DNA of 64,000 bases, from positions 25,781,814 through 25,845,813 of the forward strand of contig JAKSZU010000012.1 in NCBI GenBank assembly GCA_026018925.1. The letters run 5' to 3'. The translations under genes and the position numbers were made by a program. The notes under the pieces were generated by a model, which was not told where the DNA came from, did not search any database, and was given only the letters and a program-made list of their open reading frames with translations. Source of the stretch: Tupaia tana. Lineage: Eukaryota; Chordata; Mammalia; Scandentia; Tupaiidae. Positions 1 to 11,724 of this stretch are shown one piece after another. The first letter of the stretch is position 1, and every line of letters begins with the position of its first letter.

Positions 1-360
1 GGAGCCATGTGGAACCTTCTTCTGAAGGCCTGGCCTCTTCTGCCTGGGTGGAGGACCAGAGGGATAATTAACAAGATAAAAGGTGGAGCTGAGAGCAAGA
101 GAAAAACTTTGCCTTTAAAAAAATGTAAAAAGGAAAAATTACAGAAAAAACGGAAGATTGAAGCAGGGAGAGACACAGACAGAGACACAGAAACAAATAG
201 AAGGCTGGGGGTGGGGGAGGAGTTTCCCTACCGCTAGCTTGTTTGCTGGAGGCTGAATCATCAGTAGAAAGTCTTCATTTCTCGTGTTCCCTGCAATACC
301 TAGTTCACTGGAGCCATGTGGAACCTTCTTCTCACTTTTCAATATCTTAATAAAGCTGGG
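1..360. repeat. Degraded repeat with exact direct repeat at its ends
   Basis: The first 23 bases recur exactly at 311-333. The repeated stretch contains GCCATGTGG, which resembles the anticodon-loop region of the minus-strand tRNA SINEs seen elsewhere in the window, so the region may be two old SINE heads or a short duplication. Confidence 0.4.
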
Positions 361-420
361 AAAAACTAGTCAAGCTATCATTATTTAAAAATGATATAAT
401 CATTAAAAATGAATAAACAG

Positions 421-676
421 GATCCTCCCAGCAGTGTGGTTGCTAAGAATACTGAATCCCACATGACTGAAAGTGCAGTTTGAATCTCAGACCCAGCAGC
501 TTGAAAAACATGCCAGGCATTTATGTCTGTGTGTGCTCAAAATACAGAGAGGAGAGTGAAGGGGAAGGGATTGTGATGTGACCATTCCTCTGGGAGTTGC
601 TTTGTCATTTTTTTTCTGTCTCTGTCTTTCTCTAGTGAGTATACACACTGTGAAATAAATAAATAAATAAATAAGA
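421..676 (+). mobile_element. tRNA-derived SINE, old copy
   Basis: Head, CCCACATGACTG and AGTTTGAATCTC (B-box-like), then GGGAAGGGATTGTGATGTG, a pyrimidine run with CTCTGTCTTTCTC, and an AAAT-repeat tail. Same order as the young SINEs but diverged. Confidence 0.75.
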
Positions 677-863
677 ATTAATTTAGAATTAGTTATAAGT
701 TCAGTGGAATTTAGTTAACACATAGTTTTCTTTATATAAGCCAATACTATCTAAAAATATTAGAAACTAATGTGTCATTTTCTTTAAGAAAAACTAAAAT
801 CTGAGAATTGGCATTATAAGAAATGTATACTACCTTTTGGGATACTAATTTAAAATCATGTTA

Positions 864-1004
864 AGGCTGGCTGTGGTGACAAACTCCTGTAATCTTAGCT
901 GCTGCAGAGACTGAGGCAGGACAGTTGTGAGTTTGAAGTTAGCCTGGGCAACATAGCAAGACCCTGTCAAAATAAAATAAAAAATAAAATGAAATAAAAT
1001 TTAT
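864..1004 (+). mobile_element. 7SL RNA-derived SINE monomer
   Basis: GGCTGGCTGTGGTGAC, CCTGTAATCTTAGCTGCTG, GACTGAGGCAGGA and AGCCTGGGCAACATAGCAAG follow the 7SL/Alu left-monomer order, ending in an AAAAT-type tail. 7SL SINEs are known only from Euarchontoglires. Confidence 0.8.
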
Positions 1005-1164
1005 TTCAAAGTATTTAAATGAAGATCTGATTATATGTTAGCGATAAACCATGTAGATGTAAGGAACACATTAACATTTTGAAGATATCTGTTCTTTCTA
1101 AATCTATTGATAAATTCAATGCAATTTCAAGAACATTCTAGTAAGATTCCCGCAGATATTTGTT

Positions 1165-1388
1165 TTAAAGGGTATTTCTTTTCTCTATGAGTGAGAGACG
1201 CAGAAAGAGAAAGAGAACAAGAAAGTGAACCCTCACACTGTGATACATCCCCAGCCTCTGCCGCCTTTAATCATTGGCACACATGTGCCCAATGTATACA
1301 GGGAGGTCTTCTGATAGGAACTGGAACCTTCCCATGTTGGTCATCCCCAGAAAATACTGTATCACCACCTGGCCCCAAGAGAAGGTTT
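1165..1388 (-). mobile_element. tRNA-derived SINE, 'ATGAGTGAGAGA' tail type
   Basis: Minus-strand copy ending CACCACCTGGCCCC at the head side and beginning CTATGAGTGAGAGACG at the tail side. Related copies lie at 14752-14937, 26095-26325 and 60240-60476. Confidence 0.6.
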
Positions 1389-1449
1389 CTGGCAATTTCT
1401 CTAAAATGTATTTGGAAGGTGAAAATTTTGCTGAAAGAGTTTTCTTTTC

Positions 1450-1714
1450 TTCTTTTTCAGTTTTTGCCAGAGGGTATGTAAATGAGCGAGAGAGAGACAG
1501 GAGAGAGAGACAGATAGAAAGTGAGAAAGCACCCCCATTCCCCATGAGAATGGCCACACTTCAATCTCTTCTACTCCATTTCTCCATCCCCTCCAGACTT
1601 TGGGCACCCGTATACATGTGCCTGGCATGTTTCTCAAGCTCCTGAATCTGGAACTTAAACTGCCATGTTTGGTTATGTGGGATCCAGATGCCTTAACCAC
1701 TATGAACCAGCCTC
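1450..1714 (-). mobile_element. tRNA-derived SINE, old copy
   Basis: TTTTGCCAGAGGGTATG, a purine tract, AATGGCCACACTTCAATC, TTGGGCACCC, and a head ending TTAACCACTATGAACCAGCC. Confidence 0.75.
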
Positions 1715-2694
1715 AAAAGGAAGAATTTTAAGAAAGATTCAAATTATATCTTACCAGGTAAGAGACATATTAGAAAACCATAGTGCACAAAGGTTTGGGT
1801 ATAGTGTAAAAGCATGGGATATAATAAAGAGCTTATAACAGATCCATGTAAGTAAGAGAAATTGATATAATAACTTTGTCAAAAATTATATACTTGTCAA
1901 AAATGATATACTTGTATTCTTAACATTAAAAAACATAGATGAAATATTCAACAGATTGTTATCATTATTGAAATAACCTATTTTTTTTCTCTCCCATGAT
2001 GGTAGTTATCTGAAAAATTCAAACTGTTTATATACAAATATCTGTCTCCTCTATGAGATTTGAAACTTGCTAGAAAACATTCCCTAAATAAACTTAGTGG
2101 TTCTACATCGAATTTTTCATCACAAACTTCAAAATGAACTCAACACTGCCCAGAAATCTTACTGTAGAATGCCATTGTAGTAAATGGGCCCATAGCCAGT
2201 TCCCCAAGACAGAACTCTAAGACTCATTTTAGAGTTCTACATTGGATGCGTTCTTTCAACTCCATTAGTTTATCTACTTGACTGTTCTCCCCTGATTTGC
2301 CCAGGCACTTTCCTGTCCTCTGCTGCCAGTCTGGTCCAAACCACCCTTTACCTGGACCAAGTAATAGTCTCCATTTGGATGCTCTGCTTTGACTCTTGTG
2401 TTCCCTACTATTCAAATGTTTCTTCAATAAGACCTTTTGTCTCCCTTTATCTGAAGTAATCCTCCTATGGTAATGCTCTATGATGACAAACGATAGGAGA
2501 TTTTGTTCATTATATTTCATGCACTCACCATAGCATCCTACGTTTATTTATTTTATACTTGTAGTACCCAAAGAGTAAAACTTAACAAAATACTTAAAAA
2601 TAGATGTTATATATGTGAATGGTTCGAAAGAAAAGGTTTAAAATGGGATTCATTATTATTCTCTGTATCAGTTAGCATTATTTATTTATCTTTT

Positions 2695-2980
2695 TTAAGG
2701 GAGTTTTTTTTGTTTGTTTTTTGTTTTTGGTTCTTTTGTTTTGCTATAGGGCCCACATGCTCTCTGGAGAGAAAGAGAGAAACAGAGAGACAGAAAGCAA
2801 AGCAGGAAATCACTCCCAGGGGGTATGCAATCCCTTCTCCTCCATTCTCCTTCAGGATCTTGGGCACACATGCACATGCACCTGATGTGAGTTTCAAGCT
2901 ACTGGGTCTGGGACTTGTACTGTTGTTGACTACATGGAAATCTAGTGACATAATCATTCCTCCATCTGTTCGTCCTTTAG
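2695..2980 (-). mobile_element. tRNA-derived SINE
   Basis: TTTTGCTATAGGGCCCACATG, CAGGAAATCACTCCCAGGGG, CAATCCCTTCTCCTCC, TTGGGCACACATGCACATG; the head side is eroded. Confidence 0.8.
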
Positions 2981-3780
2981 TTAGCATTATTTTTGACTGC
3001 ATGTAATAGAAAATATAAATAGGAATGGCTCGCACAAGTGGGAAAATTTTTTCTTCCATGTAAAAAAAAAAAAAATCAAAAGAGGATACCCAGAGCTGAA
3101 ACTGAAGTTTTGCAAAGACTTTAATTCCCCGCTTCCTTTCGGTTTACCATGTTTGGAATATGACTTTCATCCTCAAAGTCACCAACAGTTCAAGGTGGTT
3201 GTGGAAACCCAGGCATCATTACTGCACCCTTTCCATAAGAAAGAGGTGAGGAAGTGGAGCATATTGCCTAACTTCTCAGCTGAGTTCCCACGGAAGAGAC
3301 TTGGAAGCTTTATCAAATGACATCTACTAACATTCAGAACCTGGAAAGTGGCATATTTTGGTAGTACACATGTGTATCCAATAAAATAATTGTTTTTGTT
3401 ACTAAGGAACAAAAGGAGACCTTGGATAACAATTAGCAATCTCTAACCAACCATTCCGTTACTATATGTCAAACACATTTTTTCTTTTTAGAAGCAAGTA
3501 TTCTTACAAGTGTCTTGTGTAGTTTTCTAGAGGTAATTTGATGATATATAAAAATATACAGATGTACTTACATATTTATATGTATTGGTATATAAATACA
3601 TGTATTATATATATTTACATATAATATATACGCATATATGTTTATATGTATTCTTTGCACTGAATCATGAAATTATTTTATGTGACATTGTGTGCACTGT
3701 TTTTGCATCCTTTTTTTTTCTGAACAATATGTCTTAGAAATTATCCAAATAAGTACATGTAAGATACCTATTTTCTTTCT

Positions 3781-3875
3781 TTCTTCCTTTTTCTTTTTCT
3801 TTTTCTTTTTCTTTTTCTTTTTCTTTTTCTTTTTCTTTTTCTTTTTCTTTTTCTTTTTCTTTCTCTTTCTCTTTC

Positions 3876-3935
<60 letters not shown>

Positions 3936-3940
3936 TTCCT
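3781..3940 (+). repeat. Pyrimidine microsatellite (TTTTTC)n to (TTTC)n
   Basis: About 160 bp of TTTTTC repeats grading through TTTCTC into TTTC repeats. Confidence 0.97.
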
Positions 3941-4196
3941 TTTAGAGAGATTTTTGCTATAGGATGTGTACACTCGCCAGTGAGACATAGAGAGACAGAG
4001 AGACAGAAAGCTAGAAATCACTTCCACCCCCAGGGTTTGGCCACGCTGAAATCCCTGCTCCTCAATTCTCCTCTTCGGATTTTGGGCAGACATGCACATG
4101 TGCCTGGTTTGAGTTTAAGGTGCCAGTTCCTAGACTGAACTGCTGTCAATTATGTGGGAGTCCAGCAATGTAATCATTATACCATCTCCTGGTACC
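3941..4196 (-). mobile_element. tRNA-derived SINE between two pyrimidine arrays
   Basis: GAGATTTTTGCTATAGGATG, GAAATCACTTCCACCCC, TTTTGGGCAGACATGCACATG, head ATGTGGGAGTCCAGCAATG. It is flanked by near-copies AAGATACCTATTTTCTTT (from about 3761) and AAGATGCCTATTTTCTTT (from 4197), likely its target duplication. Confidence 0.85.
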
Positions 4197-4209
4197 AAGA
4201 TGCCTATTT

Positions 4210-4378
<169 letters not shown>

Positions 4379-4399
4379 TCCAATGCCTATTTTCTTTTA

Positions 4400-6340
4400 A
4401 TGATCACATAATTAGATCTTCTTAAGGGAAGGAACTGGCTTCTCCTATTCTTCATTGTATACAGTGTCTAGCATAATTTGTGAAGCTTAGTATGTAATTT
4501 TGTTGCTGGGTTTTAAATCTGCGTGTGATTTGGATGATTTTATTTCCGTTTTATTATTGACAACCTTCATACAATAAATTAGGCTGGCAGATTTGCCTAT
4601 ACTGAACTCTCTCTGCATTTTCTTGGATATAAATATATTTGATAATCTAAACAAAAACATAACTAGCTTGCTCTGAACTCAATTTTCTAAGATTTCATTT
4701 AGAATATCAACTCTAGTTATGTTTATATGTATGGTGGCGACTGTAGAGAAGTCATTGAGAACACTGGCATTGGCATTAGTAAATGAGATTATAACTGTAG
4801 GCTAGTTGTATGATTATGTGCAATGCTTCCTCTCTTCCCCTACACTGTGGACGTAATACCCTCTATTCCATATCTAATGGAGATATGATGACAACAAATG
4901 TATTAAGAACTTGGTTACTCATGAAGCACTCAACATGCTGGAGTTATTATTATTATTATTATTACTTTTATTAAAAAGGACATTGCTATATAGTCTTTTT
5001 CCCCTGAATTTTCATTCATGTTTGTGCTTCAGACTTATGTGTAAAATCTTCAGTTTTGGATTCTTGGCAACTTCTTACTTCAGTTTCACACCAGTCTATT
5101 CTTCATGTTCCAACTCCCTTCCCAGAGGAATTCGGGAAAGCTTCCCAAAGGATTCAGTTCCTTATCCTCCAGTCTCTGATTACCAAGCTGCCTTCTCCCA
5201 TCTGAGTCTAAGAAGGGAGGGAAAAGAGGAGTAAAGAACTCATAAAACTCTCAAGATTTATTCATCAGAGTCCCAGCATGGTTGTCACAACAGCCGTCAC
5301 ATCATAAAGGACTCATGCTTTTGCATCTTCTGTAAGTTCCAGGGCCAATGGAGGGGAGTACAGACTGTCCTGGACATAGATAGGAAGAATGACCAGAGAA
5401 GGATATAGGGAGGCAAGGATCCTTTTCTTATGGGCAACCTCCACTAAACAAAAATGAGAGTTGGGAAGTATGGTGACCCTGGACACATTAGCACCGAGTA
5501 ATCCTGAGCACCTCTGTAAGGAGGCTCCCAGATTCTCTTTCTCTCCTCTGTCTTCATACAGATCATTTCTTCTTGCTTGACTAGGAGACTTAGTGTAAGT
5601 ATAGTTCTGGGCTTCATGTTGCTTGACCAGAGACAGAAGGTCAAGTGCAAGTCTTACAGTAGAGTAATCATGCAGGGATAGAACTGGCAAACATGCAGGG
5701 CTTAGTATGACACTGGACACTTGTACATGGGTCAGAGAGTGTTGATGAAGAAGTTGATCAATATTCTTTTCAACTCTAAGGAAAGCAGTTTAAAATAGAG
5801 AGGGAAAACATTCTTTAGACTGTTAGAAAGTTATTTTTATATTTAATTAAGATCAGTTCATATGTAAATTTACCTGTGGCAATCTTAGTTTTGCTCTTTT
5901 GCCCATGCTAGCCATATTTTATTTTGGAGTTATCACTGATATCCTTATTTCTGTGAGACACACATCTACAGTTTTAAAAGTGACCTGCCCCCAATAGAAA
6001 TCAATATTATTATAAGTTGTTAACCTCTATGGCAATGTTTTATTTTGAAAAAGGGTTTCTTAATGCATAATATCCTGTACTAAATAGTATAATTTGGATG
6101 GACTAATCAGAATTGAGTTAAGGAAGATTCTTAAATACTTCACTGCTAGAATTGCACTTTTGTGAAATAAATTAATTCCAATAAATCATTTAGAAAAATG
6201 CCTGGCACATACCAGACACTTGGCACATGTCAGTTAATATGGTCAATTCAGTTTTAGAATTCATCAATTTTTACTCAATGAGACCACATTATTCATATAT
6301 GTTCCTGTATATACTTCCAAATTCTGGAATGTCTAAGAGT
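4400..6340. other. No gene or clear repeat recognised
   Basis: Mostly unique-looking DNA. A short TTA run lies at 4945-4965, and 6195-6240 (GCCTGGCACATACCAGACAC) resembles the 3' end of an L2 or MIR element. A 135-codon minus-strand open frame at 5313-5720 has no recognisable similarity or domain. Confidence 0.6.
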
Positions 6341-6350
6341 TGATTTTCTT

Positions 6351-6375
6351 TCCTCCCTCCCTCCCTCCCTCCTCC

Positions 6376-6424
<49 letters not shown>

Positions 6425-6475
6425 TTTCTTCCTTTCTTCCTTTCTTCCTTTCTTCCTTTCTTCTTTCTTTCTTCC
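6351..6475 (+). repeat. Microsatellite (CCCT)n(TTTC)n(TTCC)n
   Basis: About 125 bp of CCCT, then TTTC, then TTCCTTTC units on the + strand. Confidence 0.97.
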
Positions 6476-6479
6476 TATT

Positions 6480-7405
6480 TCGGACTTCCCATCCCATTCT
6501 CATTTAACACTGTGAAGTACTTATGAAGCAAACTTGAATAGAATTAGAACCTAAGTGGTAACACTGACTTGAGGCAAATGTCATGGGCTTGATGAGTTTC
6601 AGTCAATACAAATTTGGTCTTTCCATAAGCAAATGGCTAAAAGATGAATGAAAGCAAATAAATAGGTAAGTTGATCAGCAAGTGGCATTCGAAGAGCCTG
6701 AACTGTTGTGAATTTTATGTCAAACAAAGCTAGAGAAGGAAAGCATTAACAAGGGCATATTATTAGGAATGAGAAAATAGGATATGGGGATGAAAAGGTT
6801 CAGAGAGGATGTGCAAGACTCGAATGGGGAGATGAGATTTTGTATGGATAAGATGGCCATGAGTTTGACTGGAGGAAAGTCAAGAAATTTCATTATAATA
6901 TGAGTAATAGGATTGCTCTATGTTTGTATGTATGAGGACCAAGGAAGGGAAAAGATCTACTAAGTCAGAAACCTAGCCCAGGGTTTTACCATCAATCAAG
7001 GGGCGGGTTTTGGTTAGCACCTGCAATCAGTAGCATGATAAATCTCCAAATTCTATCATGTATTTTGTACTATGACCTGTTCCCTCTGTTCTACTACAGA
7101 AACCCATCCCTCTGCCTCCCAGTGACCCTTCCTCCCTGCCACTGCTATTCATAGTATTGATCAGAGTTTCCCCTTTCCTCTTTAGTGCTCGGCTGCACTC
7201 TGATTATCCTCTCTCATGTCCCCCTTTGGAAATTTTCCATCAGTGTAAAACACCACACCTCAGTAATTAAAAATCTCAATCTATTTTATTAAGAGCCATT
7301 GTATGTTAGAGAATGTAGGTGTGTATAAATGAAAAAAAAATACACTTTATGGGGTGGAGGGAGATTGAGGTACAAAAGTTATGTGCTAAGTGTTACAGAA
7401 ATAAA
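6480..7405. other. No gene or clear repeat recognised
   Basis: Unique-looking AT-rich DNA; no OR-like reading frame on either strand. Confidence 0.5.
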
Positions 7406-7409
7406 ATTA

Positions 7410-9830
7410 ATAATAATAGAAGGTGCTTCCTTGATGAACTACCTACCTTAATGATCTCATTTCTGAGACTCTAATCTTCCTCTAAACCCATAAGCATGTT
7501 GTACTATTTTTCATTCCAGTTTTCCTCTCTCTTCAATTGCAAACGTTCTTTAAATGGAGTTCTTTAGCTATGCTGTCAATCCTCCCTAACTACAATTCCT
7601 CAATTACAAACTTTTCACTTCTCTTCACTCTGGTTTCTATCGTCACCATTCCAGTGAATCTCTCTTACTCAGGTCACTAATAACTTACTCCAAGCTTCTA
7701 TGCAATAGAAATACCTGCATAAACTTTAAGGTGTACTTATTTGTTCTCATGTTCCGGAACTTCTGCTTAACCAACAAGTTGTTCATACACACCTTGCAAT
7801 TTTCTACTAAATTTATTTCCAGAGACCATATTATCCTGATTTTTTCCATACCTCTCCAGTCCCTCCATTTATGTTTCTCTTTTATTTTTTTATGGATTTT
7901 GTTTGTTTGTTTGTTTTTAGTTTTTGGTATAGGTTGCACGCACTCATGAGAGAGAGAAGAGAGTATGAGAGAGAGAAATCACCAGGGGGGATGGTCATGC
8001 CACATTCCCTTCTTCTCCATTATCTTCTAGAGATTTTGGACGTGGACACATGTCCAGTTTGTTCTTAGGCCTCTGGGTTCAGGACTTGGGCCAGTCAATC
8101 AGTAATGTGGAATCCAGTCACCTTAGCTACCATACTGCCAGATGATCAGGGACACTCTTTTGACATAGTGATTTCAAGTGTACATATAAACTTGCATTTA
8201 AATAATAATAGAAGCTGCTTCCTTGATGAACTGACTACCTCAATTTTCTTATTTCTGAATCTCTCATCTTCATCCAAACACATAAGCACGTTGTATGATC
8301 TTTCATTCCAGGTTTGCTCTTTCTTCCATTACAAGGTTCCTTTAAATGGAGATCTTTAGCTATGCTGTCAGTGCTCCCTAAGTACCCTTCCTTGTTTACT
8401 AACTTTTCACTTCTCTTCACTCTGGCTTCTATTGTCACCATTCCATTGTACATCTTTGTGGAGGTACAGCATAGTTTTTAAAGCATGCATACAGTGTAAT
8501 AATCAAATTAAGGATATAGACATATTAATTTATTTGACGTTGACTATTACATTACATTGTACACATTCGATAATTATAACTAGCTTTTATTTTTTTGGTT
8601 TTCTGTAAAGTATTGATTTGCCAATGACATCTTTTATTCTGCTGTACTACACCTATCTTTAACCTATCCCATTTGTTACTACACCTTTCCATAACCAATT
8701 TCATTTGTTTACATCACTCTTTTAATATTGAGGTACTCCAGGGTTTCACTCTCAGTCTTATCCTGATTCTGAGGTTATGTGCTAATGCCTTCTGAATTTG
8801 CATCTTAAGCTATGGCCTTTATAATTTGTTCAGATTCCTGATTTCTAACTTCCTACGGTAGCTCTGTGTGTGGAAATTATAAGGAGCTCTATCTTGACAG
8901 GTCCCAATACATCCTAAATATACTCCTTTGCTTATGTTTCACCATTTGTGTGTGTTTCACGTATTAGTGACCCTACTTACTCAAGCCAGAAGGCAGTGTG
9001 TCATTCTGAACCTCTCTTTTTACAAAGGATACAACCTATCCTCTCCTTTACGTTGAATCTGTCAATAAGTTCTGCCTACATGATCACTGGCAGATGTCTC
9101 TTCTTCTCATCTTCAGTGCTTCAGTATATATTCTGAAATTCATGGCCTCTTGTCTGGATTATCACAGTTTCCATTCCTTCCATTTCTGCTCTCTCACGTA
9201 AATCCATGAATTTATCTAATTTCATCCATAACAATGTGTCCAGAGTGAAGTTACAGTACCCCAAATCTAGTCATTGCTGCCCTAATGAAAATGCTTCTTT
9301 GTCGTCTCTTTCTTTAAGCAATTCCCAAATCTTTAACATAAGAAAAGTCCTTCAAACACTGGCTTTCTCTTTTTTTACCTCCATTTTGTTCTTTCAACTC
9401 ATCTTCTTGGTTTCAGTTGGGTTAAATATTATGTAGAATTTCCTTCCAGCATTTATTTAGAATTGTCTCCAAGCTTTCGTGCAATACCAGAAACTCATTA
9501 CCTGCAGTTTTTGTACATATAAATCTTCCATGTTCATCAAAACTTAACCAAGATATTAGAAACTTTAGAAATGTTTCTCAGGTTGAGTTAGAAGAACTTC
9601 TGTGCCTTTCTATCCCTTTGCTTATGTGCCCAATAATTCATTATACAGATACTTTGAGCACCACTTCATGTCAAGCACTGTGTCAGTGAGTGAGCATAGT
9701 AACTCACACTACTTTCATGTCCTGAAATGTCTACTTGGAGTTGAGGGGAAGGAGCACTTAACTAAATTATCACACAATATGTAACTAATTTTTCACTCAG
9801 GAGATAGTGGTAGTTTAGTCTTACAGGATG
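7410..9830 (+). mobile_element. Old L2 LINE fragments
   Basis: Order of motifs follows L2 ORF2: TTCACTCTGGTTTCTATCG and CAGGTCACTAATAACTTAC, later GATTCTGAGG...CTAACTTCCTACGG, then TTGAATCTGTCAATAAGTTC, GTCTGGATTATCACAGTTTC and CAGAGTGAAGTTACAGTACC. An internal duplication (7410-7655 and 8200-8448) and a SINE at 7862-8142 interrupt it. A short stretch at 8465-8620 resembles an L1 3'UTR. The parent protein is not intact. Confidence 0.65.
7862..8142 (-). mobile_element. tRNA-derived SINE
   Basis: TTTTTGGTATAGGTTGCACG, AAATCACCAGGGGGGATGG, head AATGTGGAATCCAGTCACC with CTTAGCTACCATACTGCC. Confidence 0.8.
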
Positions 9831-10235
9831 GCATTGGATTTGGAGATGTGAATGGATTTAGAAAACCTTTTAGTTTTTTTGAAAACTAAAAGAGAAAATT
9901 GACAGTTCTTTCTTTGTTGTGAGTTATGAGTGAAGGGTTTATTCAGGATAGATTTTAGGCTCTGGCTTCTGGCAATGGAAAATATTTATGCCATGCACTG
10001 TGATAGGAGATGTTAGAAAAATGCCATGTTTTGCAGAAAAATTGTGTAAGTTTGGACTTGGCGAGTTTGAGATCCAAATTGACATTTCAAATATGCTCTT
10101 GAGTGGTCTAGGGAAAGTTTATGACTTAGTAATCATCTAATAATAGAGACAGTAATTATATAAGGCTATAGAAAAAAATGAAGGAGTAGAAAAAGAAAAG
10201 AGAATAAAGCAGAGGGGAGAAGAAATCAAAGAGAA
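9831..10235. other. No gene or clear repeat recognised
   Basis: Unique-looking sequence. Confidence 0.5.
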
Positions 10236-10237
10236 TT

Positions 10238-10472
10238 TAGGGTGTGTATGCTCATAAGAGAGAGAGAAAGAAAAAAAAAACTGAGAAACATTCCCCATGG
10301 AGGGTGACCATACTGCAATCCTTTCTCTTCAATTCTCTCAGGATTTTTGGTACACAAACACATGCACCCTGTGTGTTTTCTAAGCTGCCAGATCCAGGAA
10401 TTGAACTGCTCAGTCATCCATGCAGGATACCACTGCCTTAACCACCATGCCATCTGGTTGGCCCAAAGTTTT
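10238..10472 (-). mobile_element. tRNA-derived SINE
   Basis: GGTGTGTATGCTCATAAGAG, GGTGACCATACTGCAATCC, then head CTTAACCACCATGCCATC and TGGTTGGCCC. Confidence 0.8.
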
Positions 10473-10479
10473 GACATTT

Positions 10480-11085
10480 TTGAAGTTGAACAGATTCTCT
10501 ATCTTAATGAAAGAGAAGAATGGGAAAATGTTCAAGAAGATTTATAAGTTTTACATAGGGAAATTGAAAAAAAAAACCTTCGGAGTCACTTTCTATTTTC
10601 TGCAAAAAATACTAGTTGATGTGATCTTCCAAGAGAGATGGAGTTTGAGGTTTGAAGAGAACTGAAGATATTTTGAAAAGGGCCTTGTCTAGATTAGAAA
10701 GTTGATCAGAGAAGATTTGGAATATGCAAAGGCAATACCAAGAGCCCATTGAAGTTTGGTAATCATAAATTTAAATAAAAGTGACCCTTTCTCTTATCAT
10801 AACCCTTTCAGGCTTATCTAGGAGCACTGGGTTGCTCAGGGTCAGACCTTGGAAAAGGAATAGTTATCCATTCATAGTTATTCTTATCCACATAGGATAG
10901 AGGTTTTAGCAAAGGGCTGATTTAATCTATTTACAGTTTATTTTCTTGTATTGTACCATGGGCTTGGTTAAGAAATGCAGCAAAATTATACCTCTCGAAT
11001 TATATTGGTGTACACAGGAAGTAAAGACCAATGAATAGTCCCCTCTAATACAAATGAACAATTTTCTCAAAAATTCTTATTTTAT
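10480..11085. other. No gene or clear repeat recognised
   Basis: Unique-looking sequence between two SINEs. Confidence 0.5.
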
Positions 11086-11087
11086 TA

Positions 11088-11202
11088 TTTATTTTTTGGA
11101 GAGATTTTCACTATAGGGCGCATGTGCTCGCCAGACAAAAAATTCTTTTTTTAAAAAATAATTAATTATTTATTATTTTTGAACATGAGTCTTGCCAGAG
11201 AA

Positions 11203-11234
<32 letters not shown>

Positions 11235-11320
11235 CAAGCTGCCAGGTCGGGGACTCGAACTGTGGTCAGCCATGTGGGAATTCCAGCACATTAACTACCA
11301 TACCATCTGCTGGCCCCCAG
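11088..11320 (-). mobile_element. Truncated long-type SINE joined to a short-type SINE
   Basis: 11088-11137 is only the tail of the long SINE type (GGAGAGATTTTCACTATAGGGCG to GCTCGCCAGACA, given in parts). It is followed directly by a short-type SINE with a GA run, GGACTCGAACTGTGGTCAGC and a head ending CATCTGCTGGCCCC. Confidence 0.8.
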
Positions 11321-11540
11321 TTTTCTTAAGTTTATTTTTAAAAAAACATCTTATCTACTATTGCTTTTCTTACATTGATACCATACTGACCCAATTTATT
11401 GCACATTAATTATGTCTTTTAATTTACGGTAAGATTATTGCCTATCATTGCATACTTCTTAATACATCATAGTTTTATAATTTTTATATTTGGATAGATT
11501 TCTTTCTTTTCCAAAGTCCATAATAGTATTTACCAAATTC

Positions 11541-11724
11541 CACTATTTTGCTTTTAGGGTGTTGCCTGAAATTTGTCCTGTGTAGCAAGAGTGCTCTACG
11601 TATCATCAACTTCCTAAATAGTAAGTGAGAGACATACTTTTGAAAGCAATTTTATAAAACTACTTCTTGTATCTGCCCATAAATGGTCAAGAGGAACCTA
11701 CCTACTCACCTTAAGATTCAGCCC
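11541..11724 (+). other. Possible 5'UTR and splice acceptor of OR gene 1
   Basis: The sequence CACTATTTTGCTTTTAG (AG at 11556-11557) is a plausible 3' splice site about 126 bp before the first in-frame ATG. OR genes usually have one or more non-coding 5' exons and an acceptor shortly upstream of the coding exon. No matching upstream exon was found. Confidence 0.35.

Noticed and set aside
5313..5720. 135-codon minus-strand open frame
   Set aside because: No recognisable domain, no splice context, no similarity I know of; chance length in this composition.
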